A program made the position numbers and the translations under genes. Below, one piece after another: positions 1-8,243 of a stretch of 64,000 nucleotides of DNA (position 1 is its first letter; each line of letters begins with the position of its first letter). The stretch comes from 54-19 sp038210655 (GTDB lineage: Bacteria; Chloroflexota; Chloroflexia; Chloroheliales; Chloroheliaceae). A model generated the notes under the pieces. It searched no databases and was not told the DNA's origin. It saw only the letters and a list, made by a program, of their open reading frames with translations. Location of the stretch: contig JBBQWM010000030.1 in assembly GCA_038210655.1 (NCBI GenBank), forward strand, positions 8,873-72,872, written 5' to 3'.

Positions 1-22
1 TCAAGATAAAGGAGAAACCTGG

Positions 23-433
23 ATGAACACCGAACCAAACAAATTGGATACGGCAATGCCTGAAATGAGACTTGAGGTTGTGCCAGTACCAGTTAGTGAT
101 GTTGAGCGTGCCAAAGCCTTCTACATTGAAAAGGTCGGCTTTAATTTGGATCACGACGTTCAGCCGAGCGACACCATGAGGGTAATCCAGCTAACCCCGC
201 CTGGGTCGGCCTGTTCGATTGTGATCGGAACCGGTATGGGCGAGACGAAGCCAGGCTCGATCAAGGGCTTGCATCTAGTCGTAAAGGACATCCGCCAGGT
301 TCGCGAAATACTCGCTGGGCGAGGGGTGGAAGTGAGTGAGGTTGAAGAATACCCCGGAGGGATTAAATTTGTTTATTTCAGCGACCCCGATGGCAATTCG
401 TGGGCTTTGCAGGAAATTCCACCTAATCTTTAA
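23..433 (+). CDS. VOC (glyoxalase/bleomycin-resistance) family protein
   Basis: This is a 136-residue single-module VOC protein, the usual size for small glyoxalase/bleomycin-resistance members that dimerise to form a metal or ligand site. Visible marks are the opening strand and helix (MRLEVVPVPVSDVERAKAFY, near residue 15), a mid-protein strand with a candidate ligand histidine (GLHLVVKD) and the closing FSDPDGNSWALQEI, whose glutamate is the typical last metal ligand. The start has a good ribosome site (AAGGAGA, about 9 bases upstream). It is the first gene in the window, so any operon partner lies outside. The substrate cannot be read from sequence: lyase, isomerase, dioxygenase and antibiotic-binding proteins share this fold. 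Family call firm, function unknown. Confidence 0.85.
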   Translation: MNTEPNKLDTAMPEMRLEVVPVPVSDVERAKAFYIEKVGFNLDHDVQPSDTMRVIQLTPPGSACSIVIGTGMGETKPGSIKGLHLVVKDIRQVREILAGRGVEVSEVEEYPGGIKFVYFSDPDGNSWALQEIPPNL

Positions 434-665
434 CCCTGTATAAGTTAAGCTCGAAAGCTCTCCATTCGATTAAAACCAAAGGCCAAACCTGCTTTGGACT
501 GTTTGCGATCAGTCCAATTGGCGGGTGCGACGGTCAAGCCCTTGATGTATAATAAGCCCCGTAAATCTCAGGTGCAAGTAGAAGCTTGATTAGTTGCTTC
601 GCGCCCTCAAAAATTAACTGGTGAACTTGCCCCACCTGGGGGTAAATCGAATATGGGGAAAAGGA

Positions 666-1382
666 ATGACCGAGAAGTTTTATTATGCGGACCCCTATGC
701 CCGCGAATTTGAGGCTGAAATAGTAGGGCTTGGCCCGGATGGGTTGAGTTTGCGGCTGGATCGTTCCGGGTTTTATCCGGGTGGAGGCGGACAGCCTTGC
801 GACCTGGGCTGGTTTATCATCGAGGACGAGCAATACGCTGTGACCGATGTGTACAGCGAGGACGGTCAAATCTGGCATAGGCTTGATCGGGCTATTCCGG
901 CGGATTTTAAGGGGCGTGGGGTACACGCCCAGCTAGATTGGGAACGGCGTTACGCTCATATGCGCCATCATACCGCTTTGCACGTCCTGAACGGGGTGGC
1001 TTATAACAATTTCGGGGCCTTAGTAACCGGCGCACAGGTCTATGCCGACCGTGCTAGGGTCGATTTTACGATGGAAGATTTGGCTCCGGCGCGAGTCGAG
1101 CGTTTGGAACGCGAGTCGAATGAGGCGATAGCACAGGCTTTTGCGATCTTACCCCGCGAAGTAACCAGGGCCGAAGCAGCCGAGATGCCCGAACTGATCC
1201 GCACTTTGAATGCCATGCCGCCCCAATTCGATAAGGTACGGATTGTTGAAATTCAAGGACTTGACCGTCAGTTCTGTGGTGGGACGCATCTGGCTAATAT
1301 TAGTGAAGTTGGGCAACTCAAGATTGCCGGGACGCGCAGCAAAGGGAAGCAGAACAAGCGGATTGAAATTGTGTTGGAATAG
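666..1382 (+). CDS. Alanyl-tRNA editing protein, AlaX type
   Basis: A free-standing editing domain that deacylates mischarged Ser-tRNA(Ala) (or Gly-tRNA(Ala)). It carries the GGGGQPCDLG segment of AlaRS/AlaX editing domains near the N-terminus, and both halves of the zinc site: HHTALH (HxxxH, residue about 102) and CGGTH (CxxxH, near residue 202). At 238 residues it matches AlaX-M/L proteins lacking the aminoacylation domain. I chose ATG 666, with GGGGAAAAGGA just upstream, over GTG 621, which has no ribosome site and would add 15 unrelated residues. The aminotransferase starts 17 bases after the stop, so the two are probably co-transcribed. Confidence 0.9.
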   Translation: MTEKFYYADPYAREFEAEIVGLGPDGLSLRLDRSGFYPGGGGQPCDLGWFIIEDEQYAVTDVYSEDGQIWHRLDRAIPADFKGRGVHAQLDWERRYAHMRHHTALHVLNGVAYNNFGALVTGAQVYADRARVDFTMEDLAPARVERLERESNEAIAQAFAILPREVTRAEAAEMPELIRTLNAMPPQFDKVRIVEIQGLDRQFCGGTHLANISEVGQLKIAGTRSKGKQNKRIEIVLE

Positions 1383-1399
1383 GGCAGGAGAGGAAATTA

Positions 1400-2563
1400 A
1401 TGAAAAGTTTTGTAGCCGAGCGAATGCACGGAGTACCACCGTCGGGTATCCGGCGCTTTTTCGATATTGCAGCCACTATGAAGGATGTTATTTCGCTGGG
1501 GGTTGGTGAGCCGGATTTTGTTACGCCCGATAATATCCGGGCAGCAGCGATCCATTCGATAGAGACGGGGATGACCCGCTACACCTCTAATGCCGGGATA
1601 ATCGAGTTACGTGAGCTAATCGCGCAACATCTTGACCGCCTTTACGGAGTACGCTATGAGCCAACCGACGAAGTGCTGGTGACGGTCGGGGTGAGCGAAG
1701 CCTTGCAAGTGGTCTGTCTGGCGACGCTTAATCCGGGAGACGAGGTGATTATCCCGGAGCCGTGTTTTGTCAGCTACGCCCCATCGGTGATCTTTGCGGG
1801 AGCTACGCCCGTAATGGTGACGACCCGCGTTGAGGAGGAATTTGCCCCAACTGTCGCCGACATTGAGGCTGCGATAACCCCGCGCACCAGGGCCATGCTG
1901 CTGGGCTACCCGAATAATCCGACTGGGGCGGTCTTGACCCGCCAACGCTGTCTGGAATTGGCGGCCTTAGCCGAGAAATATGATCTGCTGGTTTACAGCG
2001 ACGAGATTTACGACCGATTGGTCTATGGCATCGAGCATACTTGCTTTGCGTCCTTACCGGGCATGAAGGATCGGACGGTAACGCTGGGTGGCTTCTCGAA
2101 GTCCTACGCTATGACTGGCTGGCGGATCGGCTATATGTGCGCCAACTCGGATGTGACTGCCGCCAGTACCCGCATTCACCAGTATGCCATTATGTCGGCT
2201 CCCACCGCCGGACAGGTCGCCGCTATCGAGGCTCTCAAAAATGGCGAACAATCGGTAGTAGCGATGGTGGCGGAATATAATATGCGCCGCAAATACCTCG
2301 TAAGCGCCTTTAACGAACTGGGGTTGAGTTGTTTCGAGCCAAAGGGCGCGTTCTATTGCTTCCCCAATGTTACCTCGGTTGGGATGAGCGAAGAAGAATT
2401 TTGCGAAAAGCTCTTGCGCGAGGAACAGGTTGCGGTTGTGCCGGGCGGTTCGTTTGGAGCCAGTGGGCAGGGTCATATCCGGGCCTGCTACGCGACCGCT
2501 CTACCCAAAATCGAGCAGGCGGTCGAACGGATCGACCGCTTTGTAACCAAATACCGGGGGTAG
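1400..2563 (+). CDS. Class I/II PLP-dependent aminotransferase (aspartate aminotransferase fold)
   Basis: A full-length (387 aa) fold-type I aminotransferase. Visible elements are the N-terminal substrate segment (GVGEPDF), NNPTGAV around residue 174, the SDEIYDRL cofactor-binding aspartate segment and GGFSKSYAMTGWRIGY with the Schiff-base lysine near residue 235, plus the C-terminal arginine stretch (GHIRACYA). The sequence resembles the PatA/AspC-like branch used for aspartate, aromatic or N-acetyl-diaminopimelate substrates. Which one is correct cannot be decided here, so no symbol is given. AGGAGAGG precedes the ATG. It lies 17 bases after the alaX-like gene. A heptamer repeat tract begins three bases after the stop. 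Confidence 0.9.
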   Translation: MKSFVAERMHGVPPSGIRRFFDIAATMKDVISLGVGEPDFVTPDNIRAAAIHSIETGMTRYTSNAGIIELRELIAQHLDRLYGVRYEPTDEVLVTVGVSEALQVVCLATLNPGDEVIIPEPCFVSYAPSVIFAGATPVMVTTRVEEEFAPTVADIEAAITPRTRAMLLGYPNNPTGAVLTRQRCLELAALAEKYDLLVYSDEIYDRLVYGIEHTCFASLPGMKDRTVTLGGFSKSYAMTGWRIGYMCANSDVTAASTRIHQYAIMSAPTAGQVAAIEALKNGEQSVVAMVAEYNMRRKYLVSAFNELGLSCFEPKGAFYCFPNVTSVGMSEEEFCEKLLREEQVAVVPGGSFGASGQGHIRACYATALPKIEQAVERIDRFVTKYRG

Positions 2564-2565
2564 GG

Positions 2566-2664
2566 GAATGCAGAATAGAGAATGCAGAATGCAGAATAGA
2601 GAATAAAGAATAAAGAAGCTGTTTCCTCTTATTATTCTACATTCTGCATTCTGCATTCTCTATT
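2566..2664. repeat. Heptanucleotide repeat tract arranged as a fold-back
   Basis: Seven consecutive 7-base units (GAATGCA, GAATAGA, GAATGCA, GAATGCA, GAATAGA, GAATAAA, GAATAAA) are followed after about 17 bases by inverted units (ACATTCT, GCATTCT, GCATTCT), so the tract can form a long hairpin. It begins three bases after the aminotransferase stop. The same GCAGAAT unit recurs at 12407 and 54122. It may act as a transcript 3' end but has no clean U-tract. Confidence 0.85.
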
Positions 2665-2802
2665 GGCTATTTACGCTCAGATCACTAACAAAAGCAATTT
2701 TTTACGTCTTGCTGGCGTTATAATTGATAGAATAACCTGGTATATAAATTGCCTAGTCAGGAAGAAGGGAAATTGTTTTTAATTGATCGGAGGAAATCAA
2801 TA

Positions 2803-3360
2803 ATGCTTAGAGATATTTTTTTTCAAAAGAAGCCGAGGTATGGCGTTTTGTGGGGTAGCTTTGTTGGGGTGCTGCTGGTGACGTTGTTACTGGTCGCTTG
2901 TGGGGATAGTACCGTTACCAGCCCGCCAATCGCAACTACGGCCCCTGCCACGACCGCCGCCCCCACCACCGCCCCGGCTACTACCTCGGTAGCAACGACT
3001 GCCGCCCCAACTAGCGCTTCGACGACCAGCGCAGCAACCCCCGGTGGCTCTGCTGGGTCGTCCATTCCGACAGAGATCAAGCCATCTTATGATCTGGCAG
3101 TCAGCGATCTGGTCAAGCAGGTCAATGTACAGCCAAACGCGGTACAGTTTGTGAGTTACAGCCGCGAGGAGTTTTCCGACTCTTCGATGGGGTGTCCTCA
3201 ACCCGACCGCTCTTACACCCAGGTGATTACACCCGGCTATCGGTTGCAACTGGAAGTCGGTGGTCAGCTTTACGATTATCGCAGTAATCTGGCCGGCACG
3301 CGGGTCTTTTTGTGCAAGAACCCGACCGGCGGTTTGCCCGTCCCTCCCAAAAAGCCCTAA
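2803..3360 (+). CDS. Lipoprotein with Thr/Ala linker and a conserved cysteine-containing C-terminal domain
   Basis: A 185-residue exported lipoprotein. The ATG at 2803 follows a good ribosome site (CGGAGGAAA); the upstream in-frame TTG at 2749 has none. The N-terminus has a basic patch, a hydrophobic segment and lipobox LLVAC, so the cysteine near residue 33 should be lipidated. About 60 residues of Thr/Ala/Pro spacer follow, then a compact domain with DSSMGCPQPDRSYTQV and GTRVFLC; the two cysteines could pair. I recognise this domain pattern as common in Chloroflexota and cyanobacteria but know no assigned function. Neighbours give no hint. Lipoprotein call firm. Confidence 0.8.
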   Translation: MLRDIFFQKKPRYGVLWGSFVGVLLVTLLLVACGDSTVTSPPIATTAPATTAAPTTAPATTSVATTAAPTSASTTSAATPGGSAGSSIPTEIKPSYDLAVSDLVKQVNVQPNAVQFVSYSREEFSDSSMGCPQPDRSYTQVITPGYRLQLEVGGQLYDYRSNLAGTRVFLCKNPTGGLPVPPKKP

Positions 3361-3385
3361 TAACTTTTGATCGAACCCACCCAAA

Positions 3386-3425
3386 CAGCCGCCAGCCTAT
3401 TATCAGGCTGGCGGCTGATCGCTTT
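3386..3425 (+). terminator. Rho-independent terminator after the lipoprotein gene
   Basis: A 13-bp perfect stem (CAGCCGCCAGCCT at 3386-3398 pairing with 3405-3417) with a 6-base loop, followed by ATCGCTTTT. It lies 26 bases after the stop codon. Confidence 0.8.
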
Positions 3426-3527
3426 TAAACCTATTATAAGCAGTAAGCAAGTAGCTTTGAACCTGTCAATCGGCTATAATAAGTCGGGTAGCGCTTTTTA
3501 GGAATTAGTCAGAGCAGGAGTTTTTAG

Positions 3528-4907
3528 ATGATTACGCGCATCGAACTTGATGGGTTCAAAACCTTTCAAAATTTTGAACTGGAACTTGGGCCATTTCAGG
3601 TAATAGTTGGTCCCAACGGGTCAGGCAAAAGCAACCTGTTCGATGCCTTGCGCTTTCTGGCCGAACTGCGGCACTGGGATTTATTAAGCGCTTTTGAAGT
3701 TAGCAGGGTACGAGGCGAAACAGATAGATTTTTCACCATTTTACCAAATGGGCAGTTCGCCAAAGAAATGCGATTAGCGGTGGAGTTGCTAATAGATCGT
3801 ACTTTAGAGGCGGTTCCACTTACTCATACTCGATTGCGTTATGAGATTAAAATTTCTCAGGTGAAAAATGAAAGAGGTGACGAATCCCCCCAAATTATTT
3901 ACGAGTCGTTAACTTCAATTTCACCAGCCGAGGATAAGTGGGCCAAAAAATATGGTCTTTTATCGAGGCTTAATTGGTTGCCCCAGGACTTTTCTACGCA
4001 ATCTTCTAAAGTTTTTATCTCTACCAGGCAAGAAGCCGGTCGAATTTTGCTTATTCTGCATAAAGATAATGGCATGCAACAAACTATAGAAGCCTGGAAC
4101 AGACATTTTTTAGGTAGTACTTTGGATGATGAGGCTTCGCATGTTATGGCAGTGCGTAGGGAAATGTCCCGCTGGCGTTTTTTGGATTTGAACCCAACCG
4201 AATTACGTTATTCACGAGAATTGCGAAAGCACCTGCCACTTTCACCCGGTAGTATAGATATTGCCTCTATACTTGCTCGAATGCAAGTTCAGGATCACCT
4301 TTTGCTCAAGGATGTCTCCCGCGATCTGGCAAATTTGGTGCCGGAAGTTCTAAAGATAGAAGTGCAAAAAGACCCCTTGCGGAATGAAGATATAATCTGG
4401 GTCAAAACTCAAGATGACAGGTCTTTAACCTGGCAGGGGATTTCGGATGGAACTTTGCGGTTGTTAGTAATGGCAACCTTTGCAAACGACCCTGACTACA
4501 GTGGGGTTTTGTGTTTTGAGGAGCCGGAAAATGGAGTCCATCCATCCCGGCTCAAAAATATAGCAACTCTACTGCGTGGTTTGGCAACCGATTTTTTAGA
4601 CCCGGAGCAAACTGATTTACCGTTGCGCCAGTTGCTGGTCAATACCCATTCCCCGGTTCTAATCAGCCAGCCAGAAATAGTTGATTCGCTTTTATTTGCC
4701 TACATGGTCACGCGCGTAAAGGGCGACCAGGGTGGGCCTTCGTTGCGGGTTAGCCGAATTGTGCCAGTCAGGTCTTACAGGCAAACTGACCAATCAGAGA
4801 GTGACCAGGGTGAGGAAAGTTATAATCTGGATCAAATAAGAGATTATCTGAATAGTACAGATGTAGACGAGGCGTTGGCTATTTTAGAAAGAGGCCAGCC
4901 CGTATGA
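3528..4907 (+). CDS. SMC/RecF-like ATPase (AAA_21/AAA_15 type), first gene of an ATPase-TOPRIM pair
   Basis: A 459-residue ABC-type ATPase of the kind that begins with a short beta strand before Walker A. Walker A GPNGSGKS is at residues 28-35, an ABC-signature-like SDGTLRLL near 306, Walker B with catalytic glutamate and D-loop as VLCFEEPENGVHP near 326, and the H-loop as NTHSPVLIS near 375. There is no long coiled coil, so this is a RecF/OLD-type head rather than an SMC. A good ribosome site (AGGAG, 7-base gap) precedes the ATG. The stop overlaps the next start by 4 bases (ATGA), which implies translational coupling. By eye the pair is more AT-rich than prfB just downstream. It is comparable to ATPase subunits of split OLD-like defence systems (AriA of PARIS); function here is inferred. 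Confidence 0.85.
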   Translation: MITRIELDGFKTFQNFELELGPFQVIVGPNGSGKSNLFDALRFLAELRHWDLLSAFEVSRVRGETDRFFTILPNGQFAKEMRLAVELLIDRTLEAVPLTHTRLRYEIKISQVKNERGDESPQIIYESLTSISPAEDKWAKKYGLLSRLNWLPQDFSTQSSKVFISTRQEAGRILLILHKDNGMQQTIEAWNRHFLGSTLDDEASHVMAVRREMSRWRFLDLNPTELRYSRELRKHLPLSPGSIDIASILARMQVQDHLLLKDVSRDLANLVPEVLKIEVQKDPLRNEDIIWVKTQDDRSLTWQGISDGTLRLLVMATFANDPDYSGVLCFEEPENGVHPSRLKNIATLLRGLATDFLDPEQTDLPLRQLLVNTHSPVLISQPEIVDSLLFAYMVTRVKGDQGGPSLRVSRIVPVRSYRQTDQSESDQGEESYNLDQIRDYLNSTDVDEALAILERGQPV

Positions 4908-5590
4908 TACGGCAATTAAGATTGGCGGTTTATGTAGAGGGCAACAGCGATGAGAGCTTTTTGCCTGCTTTAATCAAACGAACCGCCGAATGGGTTTTAG
5001 GGCAGAGTGGAAACTCTGTTACTGTGGACGTGCGCGATCCTAAAGTTATCAAACTTAGTTCTACGCCTGCTGCCAGAGATCGAGCTATTTTAGAGGTGGC
5101 GCGGGTCGCTCATAGTTACCATGCTTTAATTGTGCATAGCGATGCAGATAAGCGAACACAAAGCAAGGCTCTCAAGGAGCGCTATCAGCCCGGTTATAAT
5201 TTGGTTCTACAGGCAAAAGAACAAGATAAACTATGCCAACATCTTTTGCCAATTATACCGGTTAGGATGATCGAAGCCTGGATGTTGGTAGATTATGAGG
5301 CATTGCGGGAGGTAATCGGCACCGAAGTCAAAGAATCTGACTTACATTTACCTCGTAAGGCTAAACAGGTTGAAGCATTACCCGATCCAAAGCAAATTTT
5401 TAATGAAGTGATTCGTCGGGCGGTTGCTGATCGTTCAATGCGGCAACGTGCTAAAATAATAAAATCTGTCAACACCCTCTTCGAGCCATTAGGACGTACT
5501 ATTAGCCTGGAGCGGTTAAATGAAGTGCCAGCTTTCCAGGTATTTGTAAGGGACTTGAGTGCTACACTAACAAAGTTAGGACTGAGATAG
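4904..5590 (+). CDS. TOPRIM-like / DUF4276-like nuclease-fold partner of the ATPase
   Basis: A 228-residue protein starting with the TOPRIM-like strand VYVEGNSDESFL (glutamate at residue 12) and carrying HSDADKR (aspartates 80 and 82), the usual E and DxD acidic arrangement of TOPRIM metal sites. A later segment, RMIEAWMLVDYEAL, resembles the IEAW-D signature of DUF4276 proteins, which commonly sit beside RecF-like ATPases. The 4-base overlap with the ATPase gene argues for a two-subunit complex. In OLD proteins ATPase and TOPRIM are fused; here they would be split, as in PARIS (AriA/AriB). TOPRIM assignment is by motif only. It ends 16 bases before prfB. Confidence 0.75.
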   Translation: MIRQLRLAVYVEGNSDESFLPALIKRTAEWVLGQSGNSVTVDVRDPKVIKLSSTPAARDRAILEVARVAHSYHALIVHSDADKRTQSKALKERYQPGYNLVLQAKEQDKLCQHLLPIIPVRMIEAWMLVDYEALREVIGTEVKESDLHLPRKAKQVEALPDPKQIFNEVIRRAVADRSMRQRAKIIKSVNTLFEPLGRTISLERLNEVPAFQVFVRDLSATLTKLGLR

Positions 5591-5606
5591 AAAGGGATAG
5601 GAAGTT

Positions 5607-6747
5607 ATGAATTACGATGAGCTAAAAAATAGTTTTAAGGACCTGGGCGAGCGGTTGGACGAAATGATGGTGCGTCTTTGACCTGGTTAACAAGCAGAAA
5701 GAGTTAGATCGGCTTCAAGCAACTAGCGCTTCGGATGGCTTTTGGGACGATTCGCAGGCGGCTCAGAGCGTAATGCGGCGGCTGACTAGCTTGCAGGAGG
5801 AAATAGAGTTTTGGTCGGGCCTGAAAAATCGGGTCAAGGATAACCTCGAATTGGCCGAACTTACCGAAGAGGATGACGACGATGCGACGCTGGCTGACCT
5901 GACCAAAGAACTTGCGACTATCGAAAGTGAACTGGCAGTCCGCGAACTAGATTTGATGTTTAGTGGGCCTTATGATGACCGTCCGGCCTTACTTTCGGTC
6001 AACGCCCGCGAAGGTGGAACCGATAGCCAGGACTGGGCCGAAATGCTCGTGCGGATGTATCTTCGCTGGGCGGAGGACCAGAAGTTCAAGGTGCAGGTCC
6101 TGGATAGTGAGCCGGGCAACGAGGCCGGAATCAAGAGTGCCACGCTGGAAATTACCGGGCGTAAGGCGTATGGGCGGGCCAGGAGCGAGGCCGGACAGCA
6201 TCGGTTGGTGCGTCTCTCACCTTTCGATGCCAACCATCGTCGTCATACCTCGTTTGCGCTGGTCGAGGTGTTGCCGGAAGTGGACGATGCTATCGAGATC
6301 GAGGTGCGCGACGAGGATATTCGGATCGATACTTACCGGGCGACCGGGGCGGGCGGTCAGCATATTAATAAGACCGATAGCGCCGTGCGGATTACTCATA
6401 TGCCAAGTGGAATCGTCGTAACCTGTCAGAACGAGCGTAGCCAGACCCAAAACCGAGAGGCGGCCATGAAGATTCTCAAGGCTCGTCTTTTGGAGCGCGA
6501 GATCGAGCGGCGCGAGGAAGAACAAGCCCGCCTGAAAGGGGAGCATCGGGCGACCGGATGGGGTAGCCAGATTCGCAGCTATGTGCTGCATCCCTATAAT
6601 ATGGTCAAGGATCATCGCACTGGCTACGAAACCAGCGATACTAATGCTGTGCTTAATGGCGAGGTTGAGCCGTTTATTGAGGCGTTCTTGCGTTGGAGGA
6701 TCGGGCAAGGCGAGGCATCGCCCGGCGCAGGCGACGACGAGGTTTGA
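5607..6747 (+). CDS. prfB: Peptide chain release factor 2, with programmed +1 frameshift
   Basis: RF2 recognises UAA and UGA and triggers peptide release on the ribosome. The start is ATG 5607; codon 24 is CTT followed by in-frame TGA (5679-5681) and C. Moving +1 at CTT-TGA-C joins frame 1 to the long frame beginning GAC at 5680, giving 379 residues, the normal RF2 length. The stop-reading SPF motif falls at residues 204-206 and the catalytic GGQ at 249-251, nearly identical to E. coli numbering. This is the classic autoregulatory frameshift: low RF2 makes the ribosome pause at UGA and shift. A caller that ignores it would wrongly start at ATG 5773. It follows the ATPase-TOPRIM pair by 16 bases. 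Confidence 0.97.
5669..5682 (+). promoter_or_regulatory. prfB programmed frameshift site
   Basis: The slippery sequence CTTTGAC (5676-5682) is preceded after exactly three bases by GGTG (5669-5672), which can pair with the anti-Shine-Dalgarno end of 16S rRNA. The three-base spacing is the one known to stimulate +1 shifting in E. coli prfB (AGGGGG-UAU-CUU-UGA). The pairing element is weaker here, with four bases. Confidence 0.9.
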
Positions 6748-6805
6748 AATAGCCGAAGTACAACTACTGACCGGAACACATTAAGAGCTAACCCTGAAAT
6801 AATCT

Positions 6806-6864
6806 GGGTATCAGGTATCAAGCCTTACCTGATACCCGAAACCCGAAACCTGATACCTGATACC
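6806..6864. repeat. Heptanucleotide repeat (CCTGATA/CCCGAAA) with fold-back
   Basis: Five consecutive 7-base units (CCTGATA, CCCGAAA, CCCGAAA, CCTGATA, CCTGATA) start at 6828. The preceding GGGTATCAGG (6806-6815) is the inverted match of CCTGATACCC (6828-6837), giving a 10-bp hairpin. It lies about 60 bases after the prfB stop. Confidence 0.8.
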
Positions 6865-6903
6865 TATAAAAGGTTATGGCCTCGCGCCAGAAGGAGCTTG
6901 AGG

Positions 6904-7152
6904 ATGATCGAGTATAAGACGTTGATTGTGCAGGACATCAGCACTTTCCCCGGCCCCCACGTCACGGACATCGATGGACGGAGCCTTTTGGAAATCCGGG
7001 ATACCGACGAGGGTACCCGTGAGTTTTACAACTATATCCCGTTGCACCTGGCTCTCAATCAATTTGGCAAAGAGGGTTGGGCTATCGACCATGTGATCCA
7101 GCACGTTATCGACGGCGCGATCATTATTATGAAGCGACATCCTGGCGATTAG
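6904..7152 (+). CDS. Small DUF4177-like protein
   Basis: An 82-residue soluble protein starting MIEYKTLIVQD. ATG 6904 has an ideal ribosome site (AAGGAG, 7-base gap); the upstream TTG at 6898 overlaps that site and is rejected. The second half (LHLALNQFGKEGWAIDHVI ... IIIMKR) follows the DUF4177 pattern of a helix ending in GxEGW, then a strand ending in a basic residue. No catalytic residues stand out. Function is unknown; small DUF4177 proteins are usually single-domain orphans, as here. Confidence 0.65.
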   Translation: MIEYKTLIVQDISTFPGPHVTDIDGRSLLEIRDTDEGTREFYNYIPLHLALNQFGKEGWAIDHVIQHVIDGAIIIMKRHPGD

Positions 7153-7356
7153 ATTGCGGCACATTCGACTCCAACTTACACCTGATTACTTCAGGTGATA
7201 TTATGCTGAAAATTGCGAGTGGCGTTGCAGGCAAGCTCAGGAAATGATCCAGTTCTTTTCGGACTCCGTTTATAACTAGGGAACAGAAAATAAGAAACTC
7301 TGGCAGGAAAACAACCTGTATAGGTCGTAAGCTTGTAGAAAGGTGGATTTAATCAG

Positions 7357-8238
7357 TTGGAAGTAGAGGAGTCTAGGGCGCAGGAGGCCAGGCCCACCAA
7401 GCGATTGAATAGAAGCTTCTGGATGGGTTTTGTCGGTGGTATCTTCGCTCTTATCGTGATAGGCGGTCTGCTAGGTTTTTTGCTCTCGCCCGAATTGCTC
7501 AAACACCGCAGTCCTTTCCCGCTCGAAGAAGCTATCGGCGCTTCGCGAGTTTCCGCCGCTATCGACGGCAGTTACAAGAATAAAGCTAACCCGGTGGCGG
7601 TTAACGACGAAAATCAGGCGCGTGGCAAGCAAGTTTTCAATGCCAATTGCGCTTTTTGTCATGGGGTGAGCGGTAAGGGAGATGCTGCCATAGGCCGCAA
7701 TATGTTCCCGCCTGCCGCCAATTTGCTCGAAGGCAAGACAGTCGATAAGACCGACGGCGAAATTTTTTGGATACTTGAGAATGGGCTGGCCTTTGTAGGG
7801 ATGCCTAGTTTCAAAAGCACCTTGAACGAGCAGGATACCTGGAAAGCCATTTTGTATGTACGGGCTTTGCAAAAGGGAACGGCTGATAAGGTCGGCGTAG
7901 TAGCTACCCCGGCGGCTACGACTGCCGCCGCTACCACTGCCGCTTCAAATGCTACCCCGGCAGCCACGACTGCCGCTAACGCTACTACGGCTGCAAGTGG
8001 TTCGGACGATCTGGCACGAGGTCTGGCTATCTTCCGAAATCAAGGGTGTGCCGCATGTCACGGCGGTGACAAAGCGACCGGCGGTTTGGGGCCAAACATT
8101 GCCGGGATTGCTTTCCCGGTCGAAGGGTTGATCCGGCAAGTGCGAGGCGGTGGAGGGGCGATGCCTGCTTTCTCGGCGACTCAGTTGCCCGATGCCGATG
8201 TTAAGCTGATTTATGCTTACTTGCAGAGCTTGAAATAA
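7357..8238 (+). CDS. Membrane-anchored dihaem cytochrome c
   Basis: About 293 residues, with two class I cytochrome c domains. The N-terminus has a single transmembrane segment (WMGFVGGIFALIVIGGLLGF), so both haem domains should be outside the membrane. Haem site 1 is CAFCH near residue 98, with Met ligand candidate GMPSF; haem site 2 is CAACH near residue 231, with MPAFS as ligand region. A 40-residue Ala/Thr linker joins them. The start is the least certain part: TTG 7357 is used because it follows AAAGGTGG by about 10 bases, and no in-frame ATG precedes the membrane segment. It probably shuttles electrons between membrane complexes; the partner is not in the window. Confidence 0.88.
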   Translation: MEVEESRAQEARPTKRLNRSFWMGFVGGIFALIVIGGLLGFLLSPELLKHRSPFPLEEAIGASRVSAAIDGSYKNKANPVAVNDENQARGKQVFNANCAFCHGVSGKGDAAIGRNMFPPAANLLEGKTVDKTDGEIFWILENGLAFVGMPSFKSTLNEQDTWKAILYVRALQKGTADKVGVVATPAATTAAATTAASNATPAATTAANATTAASGSDDLARGLAIFRNQGCAACHGGDKATGGLGPNIAGIAFPVEGLIRQVRGGGGAMPAFSATQLPDADVKLIYAYLQSLK

Positions 8239-8243
8239 TTAGG

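Noticed and set aside
2749..2802. Upstream TTG start of the lipoprotein
   Set aside because: No ribosome site; would put 18 charged residues before the signal peptide; ATG 2803 has CGGAGGAAA.
5773..6747. Start of prfB at ATG 5773 as a complete gene
   Set aside because: The upstream 5607-5682 segment with CTT-TGA-C gives the missing N-terminal RF2 residues; the shorter reading is a frameshift artefact.
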